Notes under the pieces: generated by a model
Told to the model about the DNA's origin: nothing
Databases searched by the model: none
The model's input: the letters and a program-made list of their open reading frames with translations, nothing else
Shown: one piece after another, positions 10,901-21,467 of the stretch
Numbering within the stretch: position 1 is the first letter of the stretch
Layout of the letters: each line of letters starts with the position of its first letter
Position numbers and translations under genes: made by a program
Source of the DNA: Pseudomonas sp. RSB 5.4
GTDB taxonomy: Bacteria; Pseudomonadota; Gammaproteobacteria; Pseudomonadales; Pseudomonadaceae
Assembly (NCBI RefSeq): GCF_037126175.1
Contig: NZ_CP146986.1
Location: 2,632,501 to 2,696,500 of the forward strand
DNA: 64,000 nt
Reading direction: 5' to 3'

Positions 10901-13900
10901 ATCGCGGTGTTCACCGGGGCCGGCGATCAGCAGACGCGCGCCAGTGATCAGCGGCCAGAAGCACTCCCACACCGACACGTCGAAACTGATCGGCGCCTTT
11001 TGCATCAGCACGTCGCTGTCGTTCAGGCGGTAACTGTGCTGCATCCATTGCAGACGTTCGGCCAACGCGGCGTGGGTGTTGCCGACGCCTTTCGGTTGCC
11101 CAGTGGAGCCGGAGGTGTAAATCACGTAGGCGAGGTTGTCGCCATGCAGGTGCAGACCCGGCGCCTGGCTCGGCCAGCTCTCCAGATGCAGCGCGTCCAT
11201 GGCGATCACGCTGACGCCGTCGCTGGCCGGCAGACGGTCGAGCAATGCGGTCTGAGTCAGCAGCAGCTCGACACCGCTGTCGCTGAGCATGTAAGCCAGG
11301 CGCTCGGCCGGGTAATCCGGGTCCAGCGGCACATACGCGCCACCGGCCTTGATGATCGCCAGCAGACCGATCAGCAGTTGCGGCGAACGCTCGGCAGCAA
11401 TCGCCACGCACACATCCGGGCCGACACCTTTGTCGCGCAGATAATGCGCGAGGCGGTTGGCCTGGGCGTGCAATTCGGCGAAGTCGAGACTGCCGCCGTC
11501 CCACACCAGCGCGGTGCGTTCCGGGGTCTGCCGCGCCTGTTCGTTGAGCAGTTCCGGCAGCCATTGTTGCGCCGGGGTACACGGGGCGACGCTCCATGCC
11601 TGCTGCTGTTCGTGCTCGCACAGAGTCAACATTGGCAGGTCGCCGATCGACTGTTGCGGCTGTTCGCAGACGGCGCGCAGCAGGTTGCTGAAGTGCTCGG
11701 CCAGACGCGCGATGGTCGCCGCCTCGAACAGCTCATCGGCGTAGTCGAAGGACAGGGTCAGGCGCCCGTTGCGATCCTCTTCACTGTGCAGTTGCAGGTC
11801 GAACTTGGCTTCGCGGCTGTGCCACGGCAACTCTTCGGCGAGCAGACCCGGCAGGCGCTTGAGCGCACTCAAGTCGCGCTGCTGATGGTTGAACATGACT
11901 TGGAACAGACCCTGCTCGCGGGCCTGCGGGAACGCCTCGAGCAGTTGTTCGAAAGGCAGATCCTGATGGGCCTGCGCCCCCAGTGCAGCCTCGCGGGTCT
12001 GCGCCAGCAACTCGACAAATGACAGCCGTGAATCAACCTCGGCCCGCAGCACTTGGGTGTTGATGAAGAAGCCGATCAGGCCCTGGGTTTCCAGGCGCGG
12101 ACGGTTGGCGTTGGGGATGCCGATGCGGATATCGCGCTGACCACTGTAGCGGTGCAGCAGGCTCTGGAAGGCCGAGAGCAACAGCATGAACGGCGTCGAC
12201 TGGTGAGCCTGGGCGGTCTGCTTGATCGCATCACTGAGGCTGACGCCGAGGCGCACACTGTGGCGCGCGGCGCTGTGCAATTGCTTGGCCGAGCGCGGAT
12301 GATCGGTGGCCAGTTCCAGCACCGGATGCTCGTCGCCCAGTTGCGCTTTCCAGTACGCCAGTTGTCGCTCGCCCTCACCTTGCGCCAGCCATTGGCGCTG
12401 CCAACTGCCGTAGTCGGCGTATTGAGTGGGCAGCGGCGCGAGTTCGGCGCGCTGGCCTTGAGAGGCGGCAGCGTACAGGCGCGAGAACTCGTCGATCAGC
12501 ACGTTCAGCGACCAGCCGTCAGCGATGATGTGGTGCAGCGTCACCAGCAACTGGTGATCCTCGTCGTCGAGGCGCACCACCGTCACCCACAGCAGCGGGC
12601 CTTTTTCCAGATCGAACTGGGTGTGCGCCTCGTCCTCGCGGATCTGTTGCGCGCGGGCTTCACGCTCGTGCGTCGGCAGGTCGCTGATGTCGATCAGTTG
12701 CAGGTTGAACTCGCCCGCCGCGTCGACCTGTTGCAGCGCTACGCCGTCGCGTTCGAGGAAGCGCGTGCGCAGCGATTCGTGGCGCTCGATGAGTTGCTGG
12801 AAGCTCGCACGCAACGCGTCTTCGTCCAGCTCGCCGCGCAGACGCAAGGCGCCGGGAATGTTGTAGGCGCTGCTTTGCGGGTCGAGTTGCCAGGTGATCC
12901 ACAGCCGGTATTGCGCCAGCGATTGCGGCAGTGCTTCGCTGCGCGACAAGGTGGTTATTGCGCCTTGGGCGCTGCCGCCGTCCTGTTGCTGCTGCGCCAC
13001 GGCAGCGGCGAACGCGGACAGGGTCGGGGCTTCGAACAACAGGCGCAGATTCAGCTCCAGCGCCAGTTCTTCACGCACTCGGGCGATCACTTGCGTGGCG
13101 GCAATCGAGTTGCCGCCGAGCAGGAAGAAGTGGTCGTCGGCACCGACCTGTCTGATGTTGAGTTGTTCGGCCCAGATCTTGCCGATCAAGGCTTCCAGCT
13201 CGGAGGCTGCCAGGGTCGATGCGGTACTTTGCACCTCGGTGGACGGGAACACCGCGTAGCTGTCGAGGCTGCCATCGGCCAGACGATTGCGGCACGCCGA
13301 GCGTTGCAGCTTGCCGCTGGACGTCTTCGGCAGCGCGCCCGGATTGAGCAGCACCACCACGCTCGGCGCTTGTTGATAGGCCTCGGCCACCGCTTGGCGA
13401 ATGGCTTTGATCAGTGCTTCGGGCGGCAGGATTTTTTGCACGCTGCGGCTGATTTCCGCGGCGATGCCGATGCCTTCTTCGCCGTCCTGAGTGACCGCGA
13501 ATGCCGCGACCCGGCCCTTGCGCACCACTTCCACTTCGTTCTCGACAGTCTTCTCGATGTCCTGCGGATACAGGTTGTGGCCACGCACGATCAGCATGTC
13601 TTTCAGGCGCCCGGTGATGAACAGTTCACCGTCGCGAATGAAGCCCAGGTCACCGGTGCGCAGCCAGGTGCGGCCGGCGTGCTGGACGAAAGTCTTGGCA
13701 CTGGCCTCGGGATTGCGCCAGTAGCCGTGAGCGATGCTCGGGCCGGCGGCCCAGACTTCACCGACGAGGTTGTCAGCCAGTTCGTTTAGCGTTACCGGAT
13801 CGACGATCAGCACCGCATGCTCAGGCTGGCTGATGCCGCAACTCATGATCGGGCTGCCGTCGCCCGGCTCGGCGCGATTTTGCGCCAGCGCCTGATCATC

Positions 13901-14938
13901 GACGCGCAGCGCAGGAATACCAGCGCCACGGGGGGTGCCGGCGACGAACAGGGTTGCCTCGGCCAGACCATAAGAGGCCATGAAGCTGTCTTCACTGAAG
14001 CCGCACGGGGTGAACTTCTCGGCAAAGCGTTCAAGGGTGTCGAGGCGGATCGGTTCGGAGCCGGAATAGGCCACGCGCCAGCGGCTCAGGTCGAGGCGTT
14101 CCAGCGCCGATTCGCTGACCCGCTCGCTGCACAAACGATAGGCGAAATCCGGTCCGCCACTGATGGTGCCGCCGTATTGGCTGATCGCTTCGAGCCAGCG
14201 CAACGGGCGGCCAAGGAAGTACGCCGGTGACATCAGGATGCACGGCACGCCGCTGAAAATCGGTTGCAGCAGGCCGCCGATCAGGCCCATGTCGTGGTAC
14301 AGCGGCAGCCAGCTGACGATCACGTCATCAGGGTTCACGTCGATGCCGAAACCGTGACGAATCAGCAGCTCGTTGGCCACCAGATTGCCGTGGCTGACCT
14401 GCACACCTTTGGGCAACGCGGTGGAGCCGGAGGTGTATTGCAGGAAGGCAATGTGATCTTGCGGCAGAGCCGGCTCAACCCAGCGTTCAGCCTGCGCGCT
14501 GTCGAGCGTATCGACGCACAGCAGCGGTGGCGCACCTTCGATTTGCTGCAAGGCATCGCGCAGGTCGGCGCTGGTCAACAGCAGACGCGGTTCGGCGTCC
14601 GCGATGATCGACAGCAGGCGTTCCTGATGATGACGACGGGCGGACTCCGGCGGATAGGCCGGCACCGCAATCACCCCGGCGTACAGGCAACCGAAAAACG
14701 CTGCGACGTAATCCGCGCCGCTGGGAAACAGCAGCACCGCGCGATCACCGAATTCAGCCTGGGCCTGCAACGCGGCAGCAATGGTCCGCGCGCGCTGATC
14801 GAGTTCGCGGTAACTGAGCACCACGCCCTGCTCCTCGGTTTCGGCGAGAAAGCGCAGGGCCAGTCGATCCGGCGTCTGTGCCGCACGGCGCTGGAGGGCT
14901 TGGACCAGAGTGCTGGGGAGTTCGAACGCGTCGGTCAT
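1940..14938 (-). CDS. pvdL: Pyoverdine chromophore NRPS PvdL
   Basis: This 4332-residue cytoplasmic megasynthase builds the acylated Glu-Tyr-Dab precursor of the pyoverdine chromophore; P. aeruginosa PvdL is of similar size. Domains in order, with approximate residues: fatty-acyl-AMP ligase 1-575 ([11 protein letters not shown] near 170), PCP 580-645 (LLGGNS near 611), C 660-1090 (HHIIADG near 804), A 1110-1620, PCP near 1664, C with HHIVTEG near 1860, A 2170-2690, PCP near 2734 (LGGDS), epimerase 2785-3210 (HHLVVDG near 2915), C with HHILIDA near 3391, A 3710-4220, PCP near 4267. There is no thioesterase, as expected for the first enzyme of the line. The third A domain pocket reads D-I-W-E-L-T-A-D-D, the diaminobutyrate code. 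An epimerase after the second A domain fits D-Tyr. The start at 14938 (MTDAFELP) follows AGGAAAC and matches the family N-terminus; a longer frame reaching 15079 is less likely. Confidence 0.97.
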   Translation of the reverse strand: MTDAFELPSTLVQALQRRAAQTPDRLALRFLAETEEQGVVLSYRELDQRARTIAAALQAQAEFGDRAVLLFPSGADYVAAFFGCLYAGVIAVPAYPPESARRHHQERLLSIIADAEPRLLLTSADLRDALQQIEGAPPLLCVDTLDSAQAERWVEPALPQDHIAFLQYTSGSTALPKGVQVSHGNLVANELLIRHGFGIDVNPDDVIVSWLPLYHDMGLIGGLLQPIFSGVPCILMSPAYFLGRPLRWLEAISQYGGTISGGPDFAYRLCSERVSESALERLDLSRWRVAYSGSEPIRLDTLERFAEKFTPCGFSEDSFMASYGLAEATLFVAGTPRGAGIPALRVDDQALAQNRAEPGDGSPIMSCGISQPEHAVLIVDPVTLNELADNLVGEVWAAGPSIAHGYWRNPEASAKTFVQHAGRTWLRTGDLGFIRDGELFITGRLKDMLIVRGHNLYPQDIEKTVENEVEVVRKGRVAAFAVTQDGEEGIGIAAEISRSVQKILPPEALIKAIRQAVAEAYQQAPSVVVLLNPGALPKTSSGKLQRSACRNRLADGSLDSYAVFPSTEVQSTASTLAASELEALIGKIWAEQLNIRQVGADDHFFLLGGNSIAATQVIARVREELALELNLRLLFEAPTLSAFAAAVAQQQQDGGSAQGAITTLSRSEALPQSLAQYRLWITWQLDPQSSAYNIPGALRLRGELDEDALRASFQQLIERHESLRTRFLERDGVALQQVDAAGEFNLQLIDISDLPTHEREARAQQIREDEAHTQFDLEKGPLLWVTVVRLDDEDHQLLVTLHHIIADGWSLNVLIDEFSRLYAAASQGQRAELAPLPTQYADYGSWQRQWLAQGEGERQLAYWKAQLGDEHPVLELATDHPRSAKQLHSAARHSVRLGVSLSDAIKQTAQAHQSTPFMLLLSAFQSLLHRYSGQRDIRIGIPNANRPRLETQGLIGFFINTQVLRAEVDSRLSFVELLAQTREAALGAQAHQDLPFEQLLEAFPQAREQGLFQVMFNHQQRDLSALKRLPGLLAEELPWHSREAKFDLQLHSEEDRNGRLTLSFDYADELFEAATIARLAEHFSNLLRAVCEQPQQSIGDLPMLTLCEHEQQQAWSVAPCTPAQQWLPELLNEQARQTPERTALVWDGGSLDFAELHAQANRLAHYLRDKGVGPDVCVAIAAERSPQLLIGLLAIIKAGGAYVPLDPDYPAERLAYMLSDSGVELLLTQTALLDRLPASDGVSVIAMDALHLESWPSQAPGLHLHGDNLAYVIYTSGSTGQPKGVGNTHAALAERLQWMQHSYRLNDSDVLMQKAPISFDVSVWECFWPLITGARLLIAGPGEHRDPHRIAQLVQEYGVTTLHFVPPLLALFIDEPLSAECTSLRRVFSGGEALPAELRNRVLAQLPAVQLHNRYGPTETAINVTHWHCTTADGERSPIGRPLGNVICRVLDADLNPVPAGVPGELCISGMGLARGYLGRPALTAERFVVDPLGEQGARLYRTGDRARWTADGVIEYLGRLDQQVKLRGFRVEPEEIEARLLAQDGVAQAVVLVRETAAGAQLIGYFIAIDAREDQDAQIARLKTALAAELPEYMVPAQLMRLDAMPLSPSGKLDRRALPDPQWQVREHVEPVTELEQQIAAIWREVLGLPQVGLRDDFFALGGHSLLATQIISRSRQACDVELPLRALFEHSELGDFAEQIRLIQASGQTNQQPPIAKVDRSQAVPLSYSQQRMWFLWQMEPDSPAYNVGGMARLRGVLHVEHFEAALQALILRHETLRTTFPSVDGVARQQVHAETGVRMGWKDFSKLPADQREQQVQQLADEEAHLPFDLESGPLLRACLVKTAEQEHYFVLTLHHIVTEGWAMDIFARELSALYEAFVDERDSPLEALPVQYLDYSVWQRQWLESGERQRQLDYWTAQLGREHPLLELPGDRPRPPVQSHQGELFRFDLSDDLAARVRAFNAQNGLTLFMTMTAALATLLYRYSGQTDLRIGAPVANRIRPESEGLIGAFLNTQVLRCQLDGQMSVGELFEQVRHTVIEGQSHQDLPFDHLVEALQPPRSAAYNPLFQVMCNVQRWEFQQSRMLAGMTVEYLANDARATKFDLNLEVTDLDHRLGCCLTYSTDLFDEPTIARMAKHWRNLLEALIADPQQRLSQLPLLDPTEQQRLLDSLGVEPGERRLDQCIHHLFAEQALARKDAPALTFAGQTLSYAELDARANRLAWALRERGVGPQVRVGLALERSLEMVVGLLAILKAGGAYVPLDPEYPLDRLHYMIEDSRIGLLLSDRAMFNALGDLPSNVARWCLEDDSAALADYPATELPFISLPQHQAYLIYTSGSTGKPKGVVVSHGEIAMHCQAVIERFGMRPDDCELHFYSINFDAATERLLVPLLSGAQVVLRAQGQWDAEEICGLIRTHRINVLGFTPSYGSQLAQFLATQNETLPVRMIITGGEALTGEHLQRIRAAFKPSLFFNAYGPTETVVMPLASLAPEVLEEGAGSVPIGSVIGDRVAYILDADLALVPQGATGELFVGGAGLAQGYHDRPGISAERFVADPFAADGGRMYRTGDLVRQRADGLVEYLGRIDHQVKIRGFRIELGEIETRLLDHHSIREAVVLALDAPSGKQLVGYLVSEVAEQGEAQQAELREALKSHLKAQLPDYMVPTHLILLASMPLTANGKLDRRALPAPDPELNRQHYVAPSSELEQTLAQIWCEVLNVEQVGLNDNFFELGGDSILSIQVVSRARQQGIHFSPRDLFQHQTVQTLGAVASRSEQVTAEQGLVVGESAMTPIQHWFFDTEIPERQHWNQALLLEPSVALEPHRLEQALLAVIEQHDALRLRFTQANDQWQATHQPVSDAEVLWQVRVAAMDQCAALFADAQRSLDLENGPLLRALLVDGPQGEQRLFIAIHHLVVDGVSWRVLLDDLQTVYRQLDAEQSVKLPAKTSAFKDWAARLQAYAGSESLREELNWWQTQLAGSSAELPCENPQGGQQNRHAQTVSVRLDAERTQQLLQQTPRAYRTQVNDLLLTALARVLCRWSGQPSALIQLEGHGRETLFDEIDLTRTVGWFTSAYPLRLTPHNIEEAAGQGASIKAIKEQLRAVPHKGLGYGVLRYLADDLSQRSMAALPNAPVTFNYLGQFDQSFASDALFRPLDEPVGAAHDPQAPLPNELSIDSQVYGGELLLRWTFSAERYEAQTINDLADAYLGELQSLIEHCLQDTAGGLTPSDFPLAKLTQAQLDALPVPAAQIEDVYPLTPMQEGMLLHTLLEPGTGLYYMQDRYRINSELDPERFAQAWQAVVARHEALRASFCWNVGEDMLQVIHSPGRTPVEYLDWSAMSDAEQEPKLQALLKSEREAGFDLLNQAPFHLRLIKVGAARYWFMMSNHHILIDAWCRSLLMNDFFEIYTALGEGREAQLPVPPRYRDYIGWLQRQSLAEARQWWQQNLQGFERTTPIPSDRPFLREHAGESGGMIVGDRYTRLNVEDGARLRELAQAHQLTINTFAQAAWALVLRRLSGDRDVLFGVTVAGRPVEMPEMQRTVGLFINSIALRVQIPADDQRASVRQWLSGLLDSNMQLREYEYLPLVNIQEQSELPKGQPLFDSLFVFENAPVEVSVLDRAQSLNATSDSGRTHTNFPLTAVCYPGDDLGLHLSYDQRYFDESTIERMLGEFKRLLLALVDGFHGDMADLPLLGTEEQDFLLHGCNQSAHDYPLEQSYVALFEAQVAAHPQRIAASCLDQQLSYAALNHNANRLGHALVAVGVQTDQPVALLAERNLDLLGMIIGSFKAGAGYLPLDPGLPSQRLQRIIELSRTPVLVCSEACREQAQSLLDEFSCANRPRLLVWEEVQALATSLQNPGIYSAPDNLAYVIYTSGSTGLPKGVMVEQRGMLNNQLSKVPYLKLTDADVIAQTASQSFDISVWQFLAAPLFGARVDIVPNTIAHDPQGLLVHVQAQGITVLESVPSLIQGMLASDRLSLDGLRWMLPTGEAMPPELAHQWLLRYPDIGLVNAYGPAECSDDVAFYRVDLASTRGSYLPIGTPTDNNVLYLVDGALELVPLGAVGELCVAGTGVGRGYVSDPLRTAPVFVPNPFGAPGERLYRTGDLARRRSDGVLEYVGRVDHQVKIRGYRIELGEIEARLHEQPEVRDAAVGVQEGVNGKHLVGYLVAADSALNPSERLERIKQRLRSELPEYMVPLHWLWLDQLPHNANGKLDRKALPALEIGQLQSQDYLAPRNELEQTLADIWAEVLKVDKVGVRDNFFELGGHSLLATQIASRVQKALQRDVPLRAMFECSTVQELAEYIEGLAASDMTEDKVDRLNDLMAELEGL

Positions 14939-15091
14939 GAGGTTTCCTGCCTGAATTCGGCTTGCTAAGTGGAATCGGGTTGCTGCGTCACGCCGGTCGA
15001 GGGCGTGCAGGGCGCGGTCTGTGCCGACCGCGCGAGGCTTGGGAATGCTGTCTGGCCGGGGCTGTGCGCCCGAAGCCATTCACCAATGAGA

Positions 15092-15115
15092 ACGGATGAC
15101 GTCTGGAAATAATTA
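15092..15115 (-). promoter_or_regulatory. PvdS-dependent IS box upstream of pvdL
   Basis: On the minus strand TAATT (15115-15111) is followed after exactly 16 bases by CGT (15094-15092). The known PvdS promoter is TAAAT-N16/17-CGT, so this is a one-mismatch match. It implies a leader of about 145 nt before the pvdL ATG. The assignment is inferred from the motif and position. Confidence 0.7.
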
Positions 15116-15208
15116 GTCGGCGCGCAGGATCGCCAACGGGGCCGAGGTGTGGCGGTGTGTCGCAGTTCTCGATTCGCACCTTTACGGAGCATTAGTTCTC
15201 TTTCTCAA

Positions 15209-15237
15209 TTGACAATCATTATCATTCAACATAATTT
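15209..15237 (+). promoter_or_regulatory. pvdS sigma-70 promoter covered by a Fur box
   Basis: TTGACA (15209-15214), 17 bases and TAATTT (15232-15237) form a near-consensus housekeeping promoter. The spacer and -35 hold GACAATCATTATCATTC, a strong match to the Fur box GATAATGATAATCATTATC read from either strand. Ferric-loaded Fur bound here would block pvdS, the known logic of pyoverdine control. The rest of the 369-base pvdL-pvdS gap shows only the pvdL IS box and a GTGTAGGAC motif at 15248-15256. Confidence 0.9.
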
Positions 15238-15307
15238 GTCGCTCGATGTGTAGGACGGCCCCGTCCCCCAGGCGTCCCACTAACCTATTGGCAGCAAGGT
15301 GATTTCC

Positions 15308-15862
15308 ATGACGGAACAAGTATCCACAAGCAGGTGCGATTCACCGCTACTTCAGGCCTTCGTCGACAATCGACTGATTCTGGTGAAGATTGCAGCCCGC
15401 ATTACCGGCTGCCGTTCGCGCGCCGAAGACGTGGTTCAGGATGCGTTCTTCCGGCTGCAGTCGGCTCCACCGATCACGTCGTCAATCAAGGCTCAATTGA
15501 GTTACCTGTTCCAGATCGTGCGCAATCTGGCCATCGATCACTACCGCAAACAGGCGCTGGAGCAGAAATACGCAGGCCCGGAAGAGGAAGGGTTGAACGT
15601 GGTCATTCAAGGCGCTTCGCCAGAAACCTCGCACATCAATTTCTCGACACTGGAACACATCGCCGACGCGCTGACCGAACTGCCCAGCCGCACCCGCTAC
15701 GCCTTCGAGATGTACCGCCTGCACGGGGTGCCGCAAAAGGACATCGCCAAGGAACTCGGCGTCTCGCCGACCCTGGTCAACTTCATGATTCGTGATGCGC
15801 TGGTGCACTGCCGCAAGGTGTCGGGCAGTCGTGGGGATGCGGCCTCGATGGGTCGTCGCTAA
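15308..15862 (+). CDS. pvdS: Iron-starvation ECF sigma factor PvdS
   Basis: This 184-residue ECF sigma factor directs RNA polymerase to pyoverdine genes through IS boxes. Region 2 is visible in RAEDVVQDAFFRLQ and SYLFQIVRNLAIDHYRKQ (about residues 40-85). Region 4 is the helix-turn-helix around GVPQKDIAKELGVSPTLVNFMIRDAL (about 140-166). Length is close to the 187 residues of P. aeruginosa PvdS. I chose the ATG at 15308 because AAGGTGA lies 6 bases before it; an in-frame GTG at 15299 would overlap that ribosome binding site. The gene is divergent from pvdL, one of its expected targets, and has a Fur-covered promoter. A REPIN follows the stop. Confidence 0.97.
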   Translation: MTEQVSTSRCDSPLLQAFVDNRLILVKIAARITGCRSRAEDVVQDAFFRLQSAPPITSSIKAQLSYLFQIVRNLAIDHYRKQALEQKYAGPEEEGLNVVIQGASPETSHINFSTLEHIADALTELPSRTRYAFEMYRLHGVPQKDIAKELGVSPTLVNFMIRDALVHCRKVSGSRGDAASMGRR

Positions 15863-15883
15863 GCCCTGAATTCGGCGTCAAGC

Positions 15884-15959
15884 CATTCGCGAGCAAGCCC
15901 GCTCCCACATTTGACCGGCGTACACAGGTCGATGTGGGAGCGGGCTTGCTCGCGAATGC
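15884..15959. repeat. REPIN between pvdS and pvdYII
   Basis: The arms TTCGCGAGCAAGCCCGCTCC (from about 15886) and GGAGCGGGCTTGCTCGCGAA (to about 15957) are inverted around a 30-base loop. It sits between two convergent genes and is probably both a REP element and the transcription barrier there. Confidence 0.9.
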
Positions 15960-15995
15960 GGCCTCAAGATCACGTAGATCTTTGAGGCCTGAACC

Positions 15996-17009
15996 TCAGG
16001 CCAGCTTGCACCGATCAAAAAACCGCTCACGCCCCAGAATCATCAGCGCCGCACGCTTGTGCGGGAAATCGAATTCCTTCTCGCAGTGGAAGCACTGGTT
16101 GTGCATGTGGCCGATCATCTTCGCATTGTCGGCACGCGGTTCGGCGACCACACGCTGAGTGCGCGGATCATCCAGAAACAGGTAATGCACCAGCGCCGAC
16201 AACCAGCTCGCGACTTTGTGCGGGCCACGGTGATTCTCCTCCCCCACCAGCATGTGAATGCCACGGTCGTAATTGTCGGCGTCGTAGAACGGCGCGATAC
16301 GGTCTTCCTTGGCCCAGTAGGCTTCGAAATAGGCAAACGGCTGATCGTCGAAACAACCGATCAGCGTCAGGGTGTGCGGATCGGCGTCGAGCTTGCTCAG
16401 GTATTCGCGATGCTGCTCAAGACTGCCCTCCTCCTGCCAGAAACTGGCGACCCGCGGACTGTTCTGCCAACGGTTGAAACGCGCCAGATCCTGCTCGATT
16501 TCCACCGTGCGCAGGGAAATCCACGCACCGAGACGCGCATCGAAGCGCCGATAGACTTCACCGCGCGGCTTCACCGGGCGCAGCGGATGGCGCTTGCCCT
16601 GGCTGATCACCATTTGCTGCGGGTAGCTGCCGCTCAACGAGGTGCCGAGCCATGGCTGCGGCAGTTGCCAGAACAGTGTGCGTTCGCAGCGATACTCACC
16701 CGCCACCTCGGTACTCACCAGCAAACCGCTGAGCAAGGCTTCGCTGGGGGGCTGATCCAGCTGCCAGAGCAATTGCTGGCGCTCCGGCTCACGGGCGAAC
16801 AACCAGTAACAGGCCGCCCACAACGCCAGGCCGGGCGGCAGGGCAAAACGCTCATCGAGCTGAATCGGGCCGTTGCCGTCACGATCCATACGCAGGCGAA
16901 TCAGCGGTTGCCCGTCCAGGCTCAGGCTCAGACGGCTTTCAGTTGCATCGGCTACCAATTGGCTGCCCGAAGGCAAGGCCAGGGCAGTCAGGTCATTCAG
17001 ATTGGACAT
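15996..17009 (-). CDS. pvdYII: Siderophore GNAT acyltransferase, PvdYII-like
   Basis: This 337-residue protein has a C-terminal IucB/MbtK-type GNAT domain (about residues 165-335) of the kind that acylates N-hydroxylated amines in siderophores. Visible features are LARFNRWQNSPRVASFWQEEG, YFEAYWAKEDRI, DNYDRGIHMLVGEENHRGP and VAEPRADNAKMIGHMHNQCF. In pyoverdines containing acetyl-hydroxyornithine the expected reaction is acetylation of N5-hydroxyornithine by PvdYII; strains using formyl-hydroxyornithine instead have PvdF. The N-terminal 160 residues are a less conserved domain typical of the longer members. A perfect IS box lies 41 bases upstream of the ATG, so PvdS control is nearly certain. 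This suggests the host pyoverdine carries acetylated hydroxyornithine, which is an inference. Confidence 0.85.
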   Translation of the reverse strand: MSNLNDLTALALPSGSQLVADATESRLSLSLDGQPLIRLRMDRDGNGPIQLDERFALPPGLALWAACYWLFAREPERQQLLWQLDQPPSEALLSGLLVSTEVAGEYRCERTLFWQLPQPWLGTSLSGSYPQQMVISQGKRHPLRPVKPRGEVYRRFDARLGAWISLRTVEIEQDLARFNRWQNSPRVASFWQEEGSLEQHREYLSKLDADPHTLTLIGCFDDQPFAYFEAYWAKEDRIAPFYDADNYDRGIHMLVGEENHRGPHKVASWLSALVHYLFLDDPRTQRVVAEPRADNAKMIGHMHNQCFHCEKEFDFPHKRAALMILGRERFFDRCKLA

Positions 17010-17049
17010 GGGTCGGGCTCACGATAATCGTCGACAGTTCAACGATGGG

Positions 17050-17073
17050 ACGTGAGCCAAGGGAGGAAATTTA
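17050..17073 (-). promoter_or_regulatory. Perfect IS box for pvdYII
   Basis: On the minus strand GCTAAAT (TAAAT at 17073-17069) is followed after 16 bases by CGT (17052-17050). This matches the PvdS recognition sequence exactly. It is oriented toward pvdYII and implies a leader of about 30 nt. Confidence 0.9.
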
Positions 17074-17093
17074 GCCGCCGGGATGAAAAACGC

Positions 17094-17891
17094 TCAGGGC
17101 TGCGGCACCGGCACCACGGCAATCTTGTACGGCTCGAAGATTTTCAGCATCTGGCCGTTGTTGCGTAAACCCTGCAGTAACTTGCTGAACGCCTCGCCGG
17201 TGATCGGTGCGCTCGGGCGCAAAATGGCGTAGTGGTGATAAATCTGATCGATGCGCTGCGACACCAACAGCTCATCTTTAACCTTTTCATTGCGCTTCAG
17301 ATAATCGAACAGGTATGAGCGCGTCACCAAAGCAATGTCGGCGCGCCCGCGCAGAACCATCAACAGGTTGCTGTCGTGGGAATAGGTCAGCGTGGCGTTG
17401 AACGTATCAGCAAGGTATTTGGGATCGGCATTGAAGTTGGCGAACTCATAGTGATAACCGCTGTACAGCGCCAGGCGCTTGCCCTTGAGATCGGAAAAAT
17501 AGTTTTCCTGGCGAGCATCTTTGCGTTGCGCGACAAAAATCTCGGCATCTTCCAGGCCCATATCGACCGTGGTATGTGGAATGTCCTTCCAGCCCCACTC
17601 GGGGTTTTCGAAGATGGCCATGTCGGTGCGACCTTCCTTCAGATCGCCGAAACGCCGGGGAATCGAGGTCGGTACCAAGACAAACTGATAGTCCGACTGC
17701 AACGCGTTGAGCGCTTCGACCAATTCCGGCAGCAGCCCGGTATCGGCGCCGCTTTCCGGGCGAATGGTGTAAGGGGGAAAGTGCGCGGCGCCCACTCGAA
17801 CCAGTTGCGCCGCCTGCGCAGGCAACCCTGAAAATGCCGTCAGCGCGACGAGTACCAGACCCGTGGCCGTCCGAATTGGCGAAGACTTCAA
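17094..17891 (-). CDS. Periplasmic solute-binding protein, family 3
   Basis: The 265-residue product has a signal peptide (MKSSPIRTATGLVLVALTAF, cleavage likely after AQA near residue 28) and then a single SBP_bac_3-like domain: VRVGAAHFPPYTIRPE, DTGLLPELVEALNAL, LKEGRTDMAIFENP, DLKGKRLALYSGY and VLRGRADIALVTRSYL. Such proteins bind amino acids or similar small solutes for ABC importers, but no permease or ATPase gene is adjacent, so it is an orphan. The start codon is an unusual TTG at 17891; it is supported by the well-formed signal peptide and by GGGGAGTGGGG a few bases upstream. The 93 bases before atuR show no clear promoter. The substrate is unknown. Confidence 0.8.
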   Translation of the reverse strand: MKSSPIRTATGLVLVALTAFSGLPAQAAQLVRVGAAHFPPYTIRPESGADTGLLPELVEALNALQSDYQFVLVPTSIPRRFGDLKEGRTDMAIFENPEWGWKDIPHTTVDMGLEDAEIFVAQRKDARQENYFSDLKGKRLALYSGYHYEFANFNADPKYLADTFNATLTYSHDSNLLMVLRGRADIALVTRSYLFDYLKRNEKVKDELLVSQRIDQIYHHYAILRPSAPITGEAFSKLLQGLRNNGQMLKIFEPYKIAVVPVPQP

Positions 17892-17984
17892 AACACCCCA
17901 CTCCCCGAAAAAATACCGATCAATGCATTCAAGCTAGGCGGTTTCGCCCAGTTAGCCAGTTTCCCGACCTTATAGAAAAGTGGG

Positions 17985-18608
17985 TTAACGCTCTTCGAGC
18001 ACCAGAATCAGCGCTTCATCGGCCAACTGATCGAGGCTCAGGCTGCCGCCGGCACGGAACCAGGTGGTGGTCCAGGACAGCGCGCCGGTGAGAAAACGTC
18101 GGGTAACGAACACATCGCCACGAATAAAACCGGCCTCCTTGGCTTCCCCCAGCACCTGCAGCCAGATGTCCTCGTAGACATCGCGCAGGTCCAGCACCCG
18201 GGCCTGACCGTCTTCGGACAACGAGCGCCATTCGTAGACCAGCACCGCCATGGCTTCGCCGCTGCCGCCCATGATCGATTGCAATTCGCAGCGAATCAGC
18301 GCCAGAACCCGCTCGCGCACATGGGTGGCTTCGGCCAGCGCGGCGCGCATCAACGCGGTGTTGTAGCGGATGGTCTCCTCCATCACCGCACGGAGGATTT
18401 CATCCTTGCTTTTGAAGTGATGAAAAATGCTCCCGGACTGAATCCCCACCGCCCCCGCCAGGTCACGCACCGTCGTGCGCTCGTAGCCCTTGTTGCGGAA
18501 CAGGTGAGCCGCTACTTGCAGCAGTTTGCCGCGGGCACTGTCAGGGTCGGTCAACTGGCCCTGGTCGACCAGTTCGCGCATGACCCTCAGGGCTTTTTGC
18601 TCGTCCAC
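17985..18608 (-). CDS. atuR: TetR-family repressor AtuR
   Basis: This 207-residue TetR regulator has its helix-turn-helix at about residues 25-70 (ARGKLLQVAAHLFRNKGYERTTVRDLAGAVGIQSGSIFHHFKSKDEIL, quoted here only for position; key residues are the TTVRDLA and GSIFHHF segments). The C-terminal ligand domain ends with LADEALILVLEER. It is divergent from atuABCDEF, the arrangement of AtuR in P. aeruginosa, where it represses the cluster until a terpenoid-derived inducer is present. The start is GTG at 18608 with AGGAG 7 bases before it. Two related palindromes in the intergenic region are its likely binding sites and overlap both promoters, so it should repress itself too. Confidence 0.88.
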   Translation of the reverse strand: MDEQKALRVMRELVDQGQLTDPDSARGKLLQVAAHLFRNKGYERTTVRDLAGAVGIQSGSIFHHFKSKDEILRAVMEETIRYNTALMRAALAEATHVRERVLALIRCELQSIMGGSGEAMAVLVYEWRSLSEDGQARVLDLRDVYEDIWLQVLGEAKEAGFIRGDVFVTRRFLTGALSWTTTWFRAGGSLSLDQLADEALILVLEER

Positions 18609-18666
18609 CCGTTCTCTCCTACAGTCGATCAGTCTGTTGCCCCCTGAACACGCAGGGTTGCGCGCA

Positions 18667-18702
18667 ATTTAAGCCGCGGGCCGCAACCAAGCAAGCGCTT
18701 GG
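18667..18702 (-). promoter_or_regulatory. atuR promoter with AtuR operator 1
   Basis: On the minus strand TTGCTT (18694-18689), 16 bases and TTAAAT (18672-18667) form a plausible sigma-70 promoter for atuR. The -35 is embedded in the palindrome ACCAAGCAAGCGCTTGG (18686-18702), whose halves are CCAAGC and GCTTGG around 4 bases. Confidence 0.65.
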
Positions 18703-18721
18703 GCAGAAGATATTTCAGTGG

Positions 18722-18751
18722 TTTACAAACCAAGCGCTTGCTTGGTAGCCT
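18722..18751 (+). promoter_or_regulatory. atuA promoter with AtuR operator 2
   Basis: TTTACA (18722-18727), 18 bases and TAGCCT (18746-18751) make a weak promoter for atuA. The spacer is filled by CCAAGCGCTTGCTTGGT (18730-18746), the exact reverse complement of operator 1. The two palindrome centres are 44 bases apart, about four helical turns, so two repressor dimers could sit on one face. Confidence 0.7.
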
Positions 18752-18791
18752 CCAGACACTTCTGTCGCAGGTTCCTGAGTCGGAGATAAAA

Positions 18792-20582
<1,791 letters not shown>

Positions 20583-20594
20583 AGGATTCGCGTC

Positions 20595-21464
20595 ATGGCT
20601 TATGAGTCAATTTTCCGTGCAGATCTGTTCAGCGGCCAGAACATCATCGTCACCGGTGGCGGCAGCGGCATCGGGCGCTGCACCGCGCATGAACTGGCGG
20701 CGCTCGGGGCCAATGTGCTGCTGGTCGGGCGCAAGCCGGAAAAACTGCAAAAGGTCGCCGCTGAAATCACCGAAGACGGTGGCCGCGCACACTGGCAAGC
20801 CTGCGACATCCGTGATGAGGAAGCGGTGAAACAACTGGTCACTGAGTTGATCGCCGAACACGGGCCGATCCACGGTCTGGTCAACAATGCCGGCGGCCAG
20901 TACCCGTCGCCACTGGCCTCGATCAATCAGAAAGGCTTCGAAACCGTGCTGCGGACCAATCTGGTCGGCGGCTTCCTGATGGCCCGGGAAGTGTTCAACC
21001 AGTCGATGAGCAAGCACGGTGGCAACATCGTCAACATGCTCGCCGACATGTGGGGCGGCATGCCCGGCATGGGCCATTCCGGCGCGGCACGTTCGGGGAT
21101 GGACAACTTCACCAAGACCGCCGCGTTCGAATGGGGTTACGCCGGGGTGCGGGTCAATGCAGTGGCGCCGGGCTGGATCGCATCCAGCGGCATGGACACT
21201 TATGAAGGCGCGTTCAAAGCAGTGATCCCGACCCTGCGCGAACATGTGCCGCTCAAGCGCATCGGTACCGAATCGGAAGTCAGTGCGGCGATCGTTTTCC
21301 TGCTCAGTCCGGCGGCGGCGTTCATCAGCGGCAGCACCTTGAAAATCGATGGCGCGGCCAGTCTCGGCAGCCGCGCATGGCCGTTGCACAAGGCGAGCCA
21401 CAGCGAGTCGTTCAACGGTTTCCATCGGGCGTACTTGCCCGACGTCCTCAAGGACAAGGAGTAA
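20595..21464 (+). CDS. atuB: Short-chain dehydrogenase AtuB
   Basis: A 289-residue SDR in the atu operon, 12 bases after atuA. The NAD(P)-binding motif TGGGSGIG (about residues 20-27) and VNNAGG (about 95-100) are intact, and VAPGWI follows in the C-terminal half. The usual YxxxK catalytic pair is altered: the segment reads HSGAARSGMDNFTK, with Asp where trans-2-enoyl-CoA reductases of the PECR type have the Tyr. This is like 2,4-dienoyl-CoA reductase type SDRs. AtuB is thought to take part in oxidation of citronellol or geraniol or their CoA esters, but the reaction is not settled, and the altered site argues against a plain alcohol dehydrogenase. Confidence 0.9.
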   Translation: MAYESIFRADLFSGQNIIVTGGGSGIGRCTAHELAALGANVLLVGRKPEKLQKVAAEITEDGGRAHWQACDIRDEEAVKQLVTELIAEHGPIHGLVNNAGGQYPSPLASINQKGFETVLRTNLVGGFLMAREVFNQSMSKHGGNIVNMLADMWGGMPGMGHSGAARSGMDNFTKTAAFEWGYAGVRVNAVAPGWIASSGMDTYEGAFKAVIPTLREHVPLKRIGTESEVSAAIVFLLSPAAAFISGSTLKIDGAASLGSRAWPLHKASHSESFNGFHRAYLPDVLKDKE

Positions 21465-21467
21465 GCC

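Noticed and set aside
15299..15307. GTG start for pvdS at 15299
   Set aside because: The GTG is part of the AAGGTGA ribosome binding site of the ATG at 15308, which gives the family N-terminus.
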